Shown piece by piece: positions 50,240 through 61,900 of a stretch of 64,000 nt of DNA. The translations under genes and the position numbers were made by a program. The notes beneath the pieces are model-generated. The model was given only the letters and a program-made list of their open reading frames with translations. It searched no databases and had not been told where the DNA came from. Source of the DNA: Nymphaea colorata (Eukaryota; Streptophyta; Magnoliopsida; Nymphaeales; Nymphaeaceae); NCBI RefSeq assembly GCF_008831285.2, contig NC_045146.1, positions 18,243,289-18,307,288 on the forward strand, given 5' to 3'. Each line of letters starts with the position of its first letter. Position 1 is the first letter of the stretch.

Positions 50240-52238
50240 ATGGCGTGCATCTCTCCGTCAAGAATTGCCGGCTCCTGTTCCGGCAGGCGACGCGCTCCTC
50301 CTCCTACTGTGGCCGTTGGACCGCCGCCTCCTTCGCATTGGCCTTCCTACCTTCTGCGAGTGCCGGCGATGCGCCCTAGCCTCAGCGTCCGGACCAGGCG
50401 CTGCAAGGGCCCCCGAAGCCGCACACCCATCATCGTTAGCTCCAAGCTCTTCTCCAAACCCTCCGACGCCGAGGGCTTCGTGTCGCCCGAGAATCCCGGG
50501 GGAAACGAGGAGTACGGCTTGCCGTTGGGGCCGGAGCCATGCCGCGGGGTACCGGTCTTCGTGACGCTGCCGGTCGACGCGGTCGACGCCGAGGGCAGAA
50601 TGACGAGGCCGAAGGCTATGGCCGTGAGCTTCCTAGCGTTGAAGGCCGGAGGCGTCGAGGGCGTCGTTATGGAGGTCTGGTGGGGGATCGTGGAGAGAGA
50701 GGGCCCTGGCATCTACGACTGGAAGGGTTACCGTGATGTCGTCGCGAGGGCCGCCAAGTGTGGGCTCAAGGTCCGAGCGATCATGTCATTTCACCAATCT
50801 GGCCGCGGCTTCAGGTATTCTTGCTGGAGAGAGAGAGAGAGAGAGAGAGAGTGTGTGTGTGTGTGTTTCTTTCGTTGCCGATTCTTGCTTTTTTCTTTTC
50901 TTTTTTTTTTCTTTCTAGTATTCGGGTTCTTTTCTCTCAACTTCCTTGTGAATTGTTGAGATTTGAGACACTTGGGTGTGTTAGCTTTTCTCTGGCCATA
51001 GTTACTTCTCTTTTCTTGCTGGGTATTTCGTTCCTTTTCCCGAATTGGCGTCCCAATGTGCTAATTAGGATCTTGGGTGTTCATTCTTGTGATTTTTGTT
51101 TGAGTTTGTGGAATTGATCTCCAACTTATGGGTTTGTAGATCTGTTGGTACCAAAAGAGAAAAATAAGAAAAATGATAAGGCGGAATTCTTCATGATGCC
51201 TGTAGTTGTCGTGCCTCTTCTTCTTCTTCTGATACGTTCTCCCTGTTCTTGTACCACTGGTTACACGAAGATGCTTCATCGTCTTTTTTTTTTCTCGGTG
51301 TTTTTCTTTTTCATGATCATTCTGATGCCTTTTTCTTCAGTATAATTTTCTCTAACTTGTTTGATTTCGATCATGTTTTGTAGTGGGCGAGCAAGAAAGA
51401 TTTCGATGAATTTGTTTTAGTGAATATCCGATATCACTATGGTGTCAACTATCTTACCTTGGCACTTTTTGACGGCCAAGCTGTTAGTGTCCAGTACTTT
51501 TGGACACTGGCCGCTCTTGTCTTGGCACACTATGGGCGTCATTTTTAATCATGGAAGTATACAAAGATGAACATTATGCCATGCGTCCAATGAGGGACAT
51601 GACCGGTAAATTTACTAGCCATTAGAGCTTGTTCGCTTCACAAGTTTTCTGTCAAAATAGCTTGTTTTGCCAAGGAAAAAAGGTTTTCCCTTGCCTTTGT
51701 GTGACGAACAGCAGTGAGAAATTTATATACACCCCATCACCAAGACTTTCAAAAAGCTTGCAATGTAAAAACTTAGTTTCTGAAAAGCTCAAATTAGCTG
51801 GGAACTCCCTGGCCCTCCACTGGTTTTGGCCATGCTAAACATTTTCAAGTATCTCATACCAAAAATGTCTACGATCAGATAATCATAATCAATGCATAAC
51901 ACAATTTGACACTATGCTATTTGATTTTGCACCTAGAGATGTGCAAGTGTTGAACTGAGTCATAGAAACCTCTAGATCATGGAAAAACTAGGCATAAACA
52001 AACAAAAGTATATATATATATATATATATATATAGAAACTGGTAGATGCTAGATGGATACGAAACGATCTCCGCCCTTGATATTTTTCAGGTCAGCGATT
52101 GAGAGAAAAACAAAGAGAAAAAGGTGGACACGACCCGGATGACAAAAATGCCCCATTACTTTTTTTTTACTTTTTTTTTAACCGTTGACTTGAAAAAGAT
52201 CAAGGGTTGAGATTGTTCCTTATCCATCTAGCATTTAC

Positions 52239-52284
<46 letters not shown>

Positions 52285-55041
52285 TGCTCCTACTTAGAGC
52301 AGTGTTATCTGTATCGTATGATACGGACCCGTATCGTACGATACGACTCGTTTGGGTGAAGAAAACCCAGACGATATGGGTTTGATACATGATACGCCTG
52401 TGTATTGCACCTGTATCGGGTGTATCGTACGATACATGGGCTGTATTGTACGATACACATGATACACCCCATATCTTACGATATGGGGATAAAATTTAAA
52501 AAAGGGGCCCGAGGTCCCTTTTTGCTTCATTCTTTTAAACTGAAACACTCTCTCTAAACTTCTCTAAAGCCTGTGAGAGGGAGAAATTTTGCTGGTTTCT
52601 CCAAAAAACTCGCTGATTTGAGGAAGAAATCATCGATTTGATGAACTCACGATGTATTTTACTAAACTTGTAATAGATCATGAATGTTTTAATATGTTAT
52701 TTTGAATCTCTTAGTCTTACTTTTCATTTTTCGAATTTGTTGTTGGTATATATGCCTATGGTTTATGAATGATGAATCATTAATGTTCTTTATGTGTGAT
52801 GAGTTTTTTTATATGAAATACATTGTTCTTAATCTTTCTGATTTTTTGGCTATTTTTCTTTATTTTTCATAATTTTTTACTAAATTTTTAGTGTTTTTTA
52901 ATTTAAAAAAATCAATTTTACGATATGTTACGGTGCATTTACGATACGAGTGGTATAGGACAGCCAGAACGATACATGATACGATACACCAGTTTCAACA
53001 TTGACTTAGAGGCAAGGCCACTTTAGACAGAATGTCTTGCAAAGAGTGAATATTGGGAAAAAGAAAAAAAAGAAAAGAAACAGCCAATAATGCTCAAGGT
53101 GCCAAAGGATGAATGTTGAACTCATTTGACAAAAGTAAGGATTAGCAAAGTGAAGCTTCCTAATGCTGAAAACTTTTAGGCTTTTAGCATAGTCACCTCC
53201 CTGTTGTTTTCCCTTCTCTCTTGTCTTCCATTTTGGTGGCAGCAGCTAGGACATTGTTTTCATAAAATGCAGTTCATTGGTTTAAATCTAATAGTAGTAA
53301 ATCCAACGGAAATCCTCACTTGTCAGCATGACAGCAAGCATAGACTGGCAGCCAAGAGTAAATGGAATGACCTAGTTAAATGCAGTCTTCAGAGAATGAC
53401 TAGTACAACCCAATGTTGGTTCAATTAGGACAATCTATCTCATTGAATGTTCAATGTTGAACATTAATGAGGAGAAAGATAGAGGGAGTTGTTCCAGTTG
53501 TCTGGTTGAACTTGAATCTTTAGGACTGTGACCTGCCATGTGAACACCAGATTTTTTGTTACTTTTAAATGCAATTGACTGTGTCCAAGTATCTAATTCT
53601 TCCAAGACCTACTGTGTCTAACACTGTCTACTTATGACACGAAGCTCGTGGTTGTCAATGCAATACAAGTGATCATTGATGAAGGTTTTCTTCTTGACAA
53701 TAATGTGAAGATGCTTAGCTTTTTTGGTAGAAGCAACGAACTCATTTCTTTGTTGAGGCACTAAATGTGAAAAGGAAGAGATGTTGGTTGTTTCTTATTT
53801 GATTACTAAATTGCTGGGTACCATGTGACATGGGTACAAGTAATTTGCCCAGGTACCTGTGTTGGTACGTGGGTATGGCGACACGGGTATGTGGGTACGG
53901 CTGGGAATGGCTGCATTTTTAAAACATTTAAAATTATATTTTCAAACTTAATTTTTTTCTCTAATTTTGATTTTTCCTTTCTTTTATATTTCCTTTCCAT
54001 TTAGATTCTATATTTTCCTCCCATTTTTCTTATGATAAACAATGTTTTGTTTGTGTTTTGTTTGAGACTTTCTTATGAGATTATAAGTGTGAACTATTAA
54101 TGTTTTTTTTTTCATTTTATCATTTTTAAGAATATAAAATTTGTTGTACCTGCGTACCCACAATTTTCAAAATTGTTGTATCTGAACCCCTACAGCCGTA
54201 CCCGAACCCGTACCGTACCCGCACCCATGTGACATAGGCTGAGAATATAGGCATTCTTGATGATAAGCCCATGGTTTTCTCTGGTGATTCTTATGCATCT
54301 CAAATTGTCAACATTAATGACTTTCTCAATGGCAAGGTCCATCAAGAATTGGGCATGAGCATCTCTTCTTTGCTTTCTTATGTTCTCTAGTTCCTCGTTA
54401 TTGTTGGTGTTTGGCCATGCACGTTATATTGCTTTTCTTTTCAGATCCCAATTAGGATTGGTAGACTGACTTGTTTATTCAAAGGGTTTGTTGATTCTAG
54501 TTTCTCCTTCTCTCTTTTCATGCAAAGAAAATTCTCTTGGGGTGTGAGATCTGGCTATATTAGTTCAACCTGCTGTACTTGTGGCACCCATCATAACACT
54601 GAAAATTTTGAGGTCGAGGCCCCTGAACTACAGGAGACTTTATATACTACACCTGGTCGTCCACTTAGTCTTGTTATTCAAATGGCTTAACTTGGTTTTG
54701 TGTTTATTATAATTGAGAGATGCTGCTTGTCAATCAGTGCATTGTGGCCCTTGTGGCTATCCATTTACTAGTTAATGAGATCCAGACGGTTTGTAACCTT
54801 TTGGATGGTTTGTGCTTGATACCTCTTCATCCTTCAGATTTCGTCTTCCTTTCTCTGTTAGTCTTTTGCAATATATTGTGTTGTTATTCATACCTACATG
54901 AGTCTAGGTTATGCTGCTATGTTTTGTATGTTTATTGAGATGATTCTAGTTTGCCCCTATCTGCATTGAACATGTATGAGTGGTCTAGATTCTCATTGTA
55001 TCCCTGATGCTGCATCCCTACCTATGTGACATAGGAGCCTC

Positions 55042-55121
<80 letters not shown>

Positions 55122-56625
55122 TATTATATATACATGCGTGCATGTGTGTAGTGTAGACATTTTGTCATTGGATGCCTGATTTCTTGTTTCCTGTAATCCT
55201 TCAACTTGCTATTTTGGGTTTTCATGTCTCCATATAGGCCTAGAATGTGCTGTTAGGAGATGTTAGTTCCTAGCTGCTGATTTGGATACTACAGGGTACC
55301 ACTTCCTCGATGGGTGCTGCAAGAAATGGATAAAGAGCCAAATCTGTCATATACTGACAAGGCTGGAAGGAGAGACAGGGAATGCCTGTCCTTGGGGTGT
55401 GACATGCTTCCTGTCTTAAATGGTCGATCTCCATTGCAAGCATATTCTGATTTCATGAGGAACTTCAGGGACACATTCAAGGGGTATCTGGGAGCTGTCG
55501 TCACAGTATGTTTCAAAGTTATCTTCCTCTAAATTATACACTGGCCAGCCTACATTTAGGTAGATTATGTTTTGGTACTAAAGTTACACCTGTTTTGATG
55601 AATTATGATCTCTATCAGGGAATTCAGATTGGCATGGGACCTGGAGGTGAGCTTAGATATCCATATTTTCCTTCTGAACCATTGAGAATGAACTCAGAAG
55701 ACTTTGGCAAGTTTCAGTGCTTTGACAAGGTACCGTTCCAAGACCTTTATGAGTTTCTTCTCCTTTTATTCTCTTTTTCTTTGTTCCATCTCCTCACCTT
55801 AATGTATTGTCATTTTGTTACTATCAGTTCATGCTTGCTTCGTTGAGGGCCTGTGCTAGGGCAATTGGGAAGGATGACTGGGGAAATGGTGTTCCTTTTG
55901 ATGTGATGGACTTTGAAGAGAATGGTCCACATCAAACTAGTTTTTTCAGGAATGAAGGATATTGTGATTCACCTCAAGGGCGATTTTTCCTTAGCTGGTA
56001 TTCTGGTATGCTCCTTCTTCATGGTGAAAGATTGTGCATGGCAGCTGAGACTATATTCCATGGAACTGGTGTAAGGCTCTATGGTAAGATTGCTGGGATA
56101 CATTGGCATTATACAACGGCTTCACATCCTCTGGAGCTTACTGCTGGTTACTACAACACCTCCACAAGGGATGGCTATCTCCCCATTGCACGTATGTTTG
56201 GCAGGCATGGGGTGACTTTGTGTTGTACATGCTTTGATCTCCGTGATGCTGAAGAGAAGAAGACGAACACAAACAGCAGTCCAGAAGGGTTGCTTAAGCA
56301 ACTCATGTACGCTGCCTTCTCTGCAAATATACCCGTGTCTGGTGAAAACTCGCTGCCATATCTGGATGATGCCTCCTGTAGACAGATCTTGAAGACCTCC
56401 AAGATGTATCCAGATGGCTACCATGAAAGTCCCTCCTCTTTCAATTTCGTGAGGATGGATAAGAACATGTTTGGCGGTAAAAGCTGGTCCCAGTTTTTGC
56501 GGCTGGTGAAGGAGTTATCCCATGAAAGAAATGTAAAAGACCATTTTAATTCCAGACGAACTGAATCTCATCTATCCTTCAAATCATCGGTTGAAAGGTG
56601 TGGAAGAGCTGTGGCATACTATTAA
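50240..56625 (+). CDS. BAM9: Beta-amylase family protein, BAM9-like, probably non-catalytic
   Basis: Exons 50240-50814, 55295-55505, 55619-55729 and 55828-56625, GT-AG and in frame, 564 aa. An Arg/Ser/Pro-rich N-terminus (about 65 residues) looks like a plastid transit peptide. Then GH14 blocks follow: [119 protein letters not shown] and [11 protein letters not shown]. The glutamates matching soybean Glu186 and Glu380 are present (about residues 273 and 472). The flexible loop (GGNVGD, carrying Asp101 in active enzymes) is absent: SFHQSGRGF joins VPLPRWVL directly. [19 protein letters not shown] and the C-terminus resemble Arabidopsis BAM9, a non-catalytic plastid protein tied to starch metabolism. 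Intron 1 is 4.5 kb and hosts two transposons. Confidence 0.92.
50827..50866. repeat. (GA)n-(GT)n compound microsatellite beside a splice donor
   Basis: (GA)12 followed by (GT)8, 12 nt downstream of the BAM9 exon 1 donor. Confidence 0.95.
52011..52034. repeat. (TA)n microsatellite
   Basis: Short TA run in BAM9 intron 1. Confidence 0.9.
52241..52281. repeat. (TA)n microsatellite
   Basis: TA run in BAM9 intron 1, just outside the 52300 element. Confidence 0.9.
52300..53003. mobile_element. hAT-type non-autonomous transposon (704 bp) with GTATCG-repeat ends
   Basis: It is flanked by identical 8-bp copies of acttagag (52292-52299 and 53004-53011). Termini CAGTGTTATCTGTATCGTAT and, reverse-complemented, CAATGTTGAAACTGGTGTAT then CGTATCATG are related. 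The CA(G/A)TGTT start is typical of hAT ends. Subterminal DNA is an array of GTATCGTACGATAC-like palindromes on the left, with a shorter set at the right. The AT-rich core has no transposase. Confidence 0.88.
53821..54237. mobile_element. hAT-like element (417 bp) with GGGTAC-repeat ends
   Basis: The left end ccatgtgacatgggtac matches the reverse complement of the right end (ctatgtcacatgggtgcggg). Both ends carry repeated gggta(c/t)ggg words around an AT-rich core. The flanking octamers gctgggta (53813-53820) and gctgagaa (54238-54245) agree at 6 of 8 positions. Related copies occur in the KH gene intron. Confidence 0.65.
55044..55122. repeat. (CT)n-(CA)n compound microsatellite
   Basis: (CT)n with one CG interruption, then (AC)n, in BAM9 intron 1. 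Confidence 0.95.
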
Positions 56626-57628
56626 AATGCCAACGCTTCTCTGTAGCATTTACAATTCTGTACATCGGCATACGCCTGTTGATCATTGCAATTGTGATCT
56701 TTTTATGCGCACTTGCGTGCCTTCTAAGAATCTCCTTAACGTGATTACCTGTGTTGCTACTGCCGTCCTGTGATGTAAATAAGGATGCCCATGTCGATTT
56801 TTCAGTAACATTTCTCATTTAGAGCTGCTTATGATGGTCAAATGGCTATTTGTCAGTGTACTATTCAGCATGAAGCCCTCAGAAAATAAACGTTCTCACT
56901 GTGGCCTTTGCATTTCGAGTAAATCGTTCTGCGTATCCGACTCATGGAGCATCGCAGAAGCAGAATCCGGTGCAGCAGCACTACGAAAACAAGACCTTTC
57001 TCTTAAACTAAGGAAAAGAAGAAAATTCCAAGACTCACGATGGCAACGAGGACCTTGTTTGCCTATGTATGTATGTATGGAAATTTGATAAATACCAGAC
57101 CACTGGGATGAGGGATTAACACCAGATGTGTTAAAATTAATTATTAAAGTATTTATTTTGCAATCTGAACTTATAGATATGATCTTAAGATTGGTTTGGT
57201 CTGAAACATATTGAGTTATTTACTTTAATAATGTTTATATATATATATATATATGTTAACTGTGATCCGGATCCTAAGTTGACAGAAGCAAATTTGCCCA
57301 GTACAAGGGTTCCTATAAGTTTTATAGAAGGTTGGTTCTACATAGACAGCTTCAGCAGAGCAAACAAACTTTAGTTTCTTCAAACCTACCAAAAATAACC
57401 TTAGTAAGACCCATAAACTCTGTAACTTCTCTACTATTATTAGAGGAATGGAAGCTGATATGGTCACATATGGCTACAGGGATCACTATCATGTATTAGA
57501 TCCAACCTATTATAAGATCTAAAGTTCATATCCAACATCAAGATTAGATTAGGGTTTATCTCATCGAACGAGCGAAAACGTGAATGTCATCGCCTCATCA
57601 CCATCATTAGCGGTAAACCACCAACTCT

Positions 57629-57736
<108 letters not shown>

Positions 57737-58266
57737 ACACAGTGAGAGGTCCAGTCTTAGTGTCACTTGACATTACTGTTAACTGTCGCCACCTTGTACT
57801 TCGACCACGTGAAGGTACATTTTGGCAGGTGAGGTTGAGGTTGGGAGTAACATTTTTGAGAGCTTGGTCTCTAAATACTAGGGGAAAGGTTCCATGATGC
57901 ATTCATTTAACACGTTCCATAAAGATATCAAATCAAACTTAGATATGTCATCTGTAAGCTTGATTTAGGCAGATCAGCTGCTGAAGCATCAAAACTCAAA
58001 CGTATCAAGGCCCTTTGCGCAATTGAAATTCAAAACGCAATGTACTTTTTCGTTCAAAAACGCAAGAGCCACTTATTTTACATGCGAAAACTTCGGTTGA
58101 GAGATCGTTGACATCGTGCTGCTCACTCGAGTGACAGGGATCAAGATTGCTGCATTTGCAACTTCTTGGTAATCACTGATGCCCTTTTTCCTTGTATTCT
58201 TCAAAGAAGTTCACCAATGTACAGAAATTTTCTACATAACTGAAAATGTAGATTTCTAATCCCAAT

Positions 58267-58398
58267 GGGTCTGTTTGGCAAACAGAACAGTAGGCACCTG
58301 TTCTATGAATATGACCTAAAGATAGAACCAGATTTACAAAACACCTTAAAAAGTGTTCATGCAACAGTTACAAACTGTTCCCTTTGCCAAACAGGCTC
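58267..58398. mobile_element. MITE (about 132 bp) with TIR around CTGTTTGGCAAA
   Basis: The left end gggtctgtttggcaaacaga and the reverse complement of the right end (gagcctgtttggcaaaggga) match over about 16 of 20 positions, and each continues into GAACAG. The interior word tatgaatatgacctaaa recurs in the 3348-3486 element. The target duplication is unclear. Confidence 0.7.
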
Positions 58399-58952
58399 TA
58401 TAAGTCAAATCAAAATCCAAGCTGAGATTCATACAACAATGGTGCTTGTATCTAGAAAGGCTCCACAAAGCATGGGACCTCTGAGGTAACTATGGGACCT
58501 GTGAGGTAAATATGCTTCTTCAAGAGAGAGCAGTCTGATCCAAGAGAATTTGTTTATGTATACCATAGTAGATGGAGTTACAGTGCCATCACCTGTGGCT
58601 TTTGTGAATGTAAAGCTCTCAGATTTGCTTTCCCACGACCAGAATATGCTTCTTAACTTTTTAGGTCTTATCTCAAGTTGCCTTTCATGTCCTTCCGGCT
58701 ACAGCTTGGCATGCCTTTTCTGGAATTCATTGAGCCAAGTGTTTTAAGCCCCTCGTCCTCCAAGCATCACTGCAAACCTCTCTCACACACACACAATTTC
58801 ATGGAACAATAAGAACACAAAAGGGCAGTCGATATCGAGTTTCACATATATACAGCACATGGCTATCAAAATCTTTTCATCAGCCTTTCCAAGGATGTTG
58901 CTTAGAATGCATTTACAACAAAAGCAGCAGAAGGATTCCGCAAACTCAGCAA

Positions 58953-61900
58953 TTAAGGCCCATTTGGTGCATCATCTAGCTCAACTGACAAATAAAAAGA
59001 AACGACGTTAGAAAGGTTTAACCAGAAAAAAGTATCACCACTTGGTTGGGTATGATTGAAAAGATTGAAAGAACTTACTGCTCAAGATAAAACCTTGCAA
59101 TAGGTTTTGTGCTTTCTCAGCCTGTTCTGGACTACCAGATATTTTTATCATGTTCTCCACAAGCTCAACTTTTGCCCCTGATATCTGCATTTGAGTGATT
59201 TTGATAGCACGTCATCATTAGCCTCATGATTATCACCCAAACAAAAATGAAAATAGAGACACTACCTCGCTTATTTGCATAAGCTTGTTTTTCGATCTTG
59301 TTAGGGCAGCTGTTGCATGTTCAGATATGGCAACTTCGACAGTTGTTTTAGTCACAATTGCTGCTGGGAACCTAAGAGGCAAAAATCAACAATGAGAAGG
59401 ACAATATAAGATCCAAATCATAAATTGATATATGATACAATCATTTGAAAGGACAAAAGTCAACAGTGAGAAGCATCAACTACAGATATACCTTTCAGGT
59501 GCATTTGGCACCCCATCACGAGCACTACTTTCTTCCATAGCCGGTGCTCTACTGCCATCGCCTTCCGTTAGGCTAGTGAGTAGCACATCCTGCTGTGCAC
59601 AAAGTCAAATTCATAAGATAGACATAATCTAATCAACCATCTGATTGCCATAACATATCAGTTCCACTTCCAATCATATATCATTAGAAAAGCCAGCAGG
59701 CCAGTTAAATAGGTGACAATTTATTGAAAGAAAAAAAAAACTGTCAGATGGGTGTGGGTACAATTCAAGTACGGATACAACAATCACTTAAAAATCCATG
59801 CATTTTGTTAAAAATGAAAAGGGTTTAATGCATTCCGGATCGGGTCTGAGCAGACCTGATCCACAACATACCATGATGTGTCCCATGTCATGGTGTCCAT
59901 ACATGTATGGGACCAATATGCCGCACCCATGTTACTTAGAAAAAAGGGCTTCACTTTACAGATTTATGTATAAGAATATGATTGATGCAAACATGAGGAA
60001 AATATCCAAAGGTTATTTATGAACCATTAACTCATTTAAGACTTGCCACCAAGAAGAAAACTAGGCTGCACTTTGATTGGAAAAGGCTTCACGTAATCAA
60101 GCTTCTGGAAAAGAATTTGACAACTGCCACACTGATTTCATATATATCCAGATTAAAATTGAATCTTAAATTATAGTGAGCAAGATAGGTGTTCCAGAGG
60201 ACCAGAAGTACCTTTTATTTTTGTATCCATTATCAAAAACAAGGATAACGGAAGCACTCTTTTTTTCCTATGATTAGTTCATACTTGAACCATGTTTACC
60301 AGTATCACCAATATTTTGACAACATTAAAATGTTAACTCATAATGCCAGTAATATTGACAAAGAATAGGTATCGACCTAGTAATACAATCATATTATAAT
60401 ATTTCAAACATAAAAATTCTTGCTTGTTGCGTCTTCAAGAATATAGTGCTCCTGAAGTTTGTTTCCTTTTCTATTTTTCAAAATATTTCATTTCTTCATT
60501 TTACTCTTAAGACAAATACCATGAAAACATCTTCCTAGCCTTTCTTATTATTTTTTGTGATCCTTTTAGCAGTTTCTTCAGGTGCCTTGATCTTCCAAGA
60601 AAAGGAACAATTCTTTTGTTCTCCCAAAAAATTGTAACATTAAGAAATATAGTCAGGAATTATATAGTAATATAATTTTCAGCACTGCACATAGTATAGG
60701 ACAAGGTAAAAAATTTGCACTTCAAGCCTCCACCAGGTTCATAAGGAATAAAAATAATGTGTGGAAAAGAAAACCTAGCTATAAAAGTATTGGATCTAAT
60801 GGCATATCTTATATTCACAGGCATATCCCACTTCTCTTTAGGAAAAACAAAAAAAAAATATTTTATCAGTTTAAGCAACAAATTAACTTTATTAAATAAT
60901 AAAATATGTTCTTCACTTGAAAATTGTGTCATATCTAACGTCTGTGTGTGTATGCATGCAAATACCTTTGTGTGCTTTTAAAAATTTTGCAGGGTAGTAA
61001 ACATAACTGTTCTTGTCTAGTCATAAAGACTGTTTCATCCACTTCAAACTACAATAAAGAGGGTAAACGGTAGTATGTGATACCCTACTCATGTAAACAA
61101 AACTGGTCATATCCAATCATAAAGACTGTTTCATCCACTTCAAACTAGAATAAAGCGGGTAACGGTAGTATGTGATACTCTACTCATGTAAACATAACCG
61201 TTCACATCCAGTCATAAAGACTGTTTCATCTACTTCAAACTACAATAGAGAGGGTAAAACTAATAAAGTAAGACAATAAGGTGTGGTAAAACGTTTAAGT
61301 AGATTAATCCTAGTAAAACTAGTGTAAAAATATCGTCATCCTGACCACGGATGTTAACACAGACCCAAGACAGTATGCTCAGCATGAAGCCAGAGAATGC
61401 TTGCAGTTTCTAGATAACATTAACAAAATTAAACAAATAAAAGTGCTTAGAATATGAAAAAGAACAACCAGAAAGTCTGCTTCGTGCATAAGCAATAAAG
61501 GAACCCAGTCTTCCTAAAGGCACATCAAGGAAAAAACAAAAAAGCCTAAAGATACACTTGCAAAGACAACTACTATCAAGTAGAATTGTCCCTGTAAATG
61601 CTACCACGTACTGAACATTAAAGCTAGCTCATAGGCTTTAGGCAACAGTGGCACAAGAAAAGAGGAGGTCTGCATGCCATTGGATGACATGGATATTTAC
61701 CCAAGAAAATGCAGGACTGCAGCTGTTCGCAAGCATTCACATGCATATGAAAACTGAAAAGTGAATGACCAGATAGGTGGTTCATGTAAGTGAATGACCT
61801 GTGCATGGGTACAGGTATGGTTTAGGTATGGGTACAGAAATATGGGTATGGACACGGCAACTTTAAAAAATATGGGTACAGCGGCACGGCATGACATATA

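Larger units (their letters stand above)
50815..55294 (+). other. BAM9 intron 1 (4.5 kb), transposon-rich
   Basis: It starts with a (GA)n(GT)n tract at 50827-50866, 12 nt after the donor, and contains (TA)n tracts, two hAT-like elements (52300-53003 and 53821-54237) and (CT)n(CA)n at 55044-55122. I looked for a mini-exon encoding the missing active-site loop and found none. Confidence 0.75.

Noticed and set aside
55240..55295. BAM9 exon 2 extended upstream to encode a GYYR loop before VPLP
   Set aside because: An in-frame TGA lies between the only upstream AG acceptors and this stretch, so it cannot be translated as part of exon 2.
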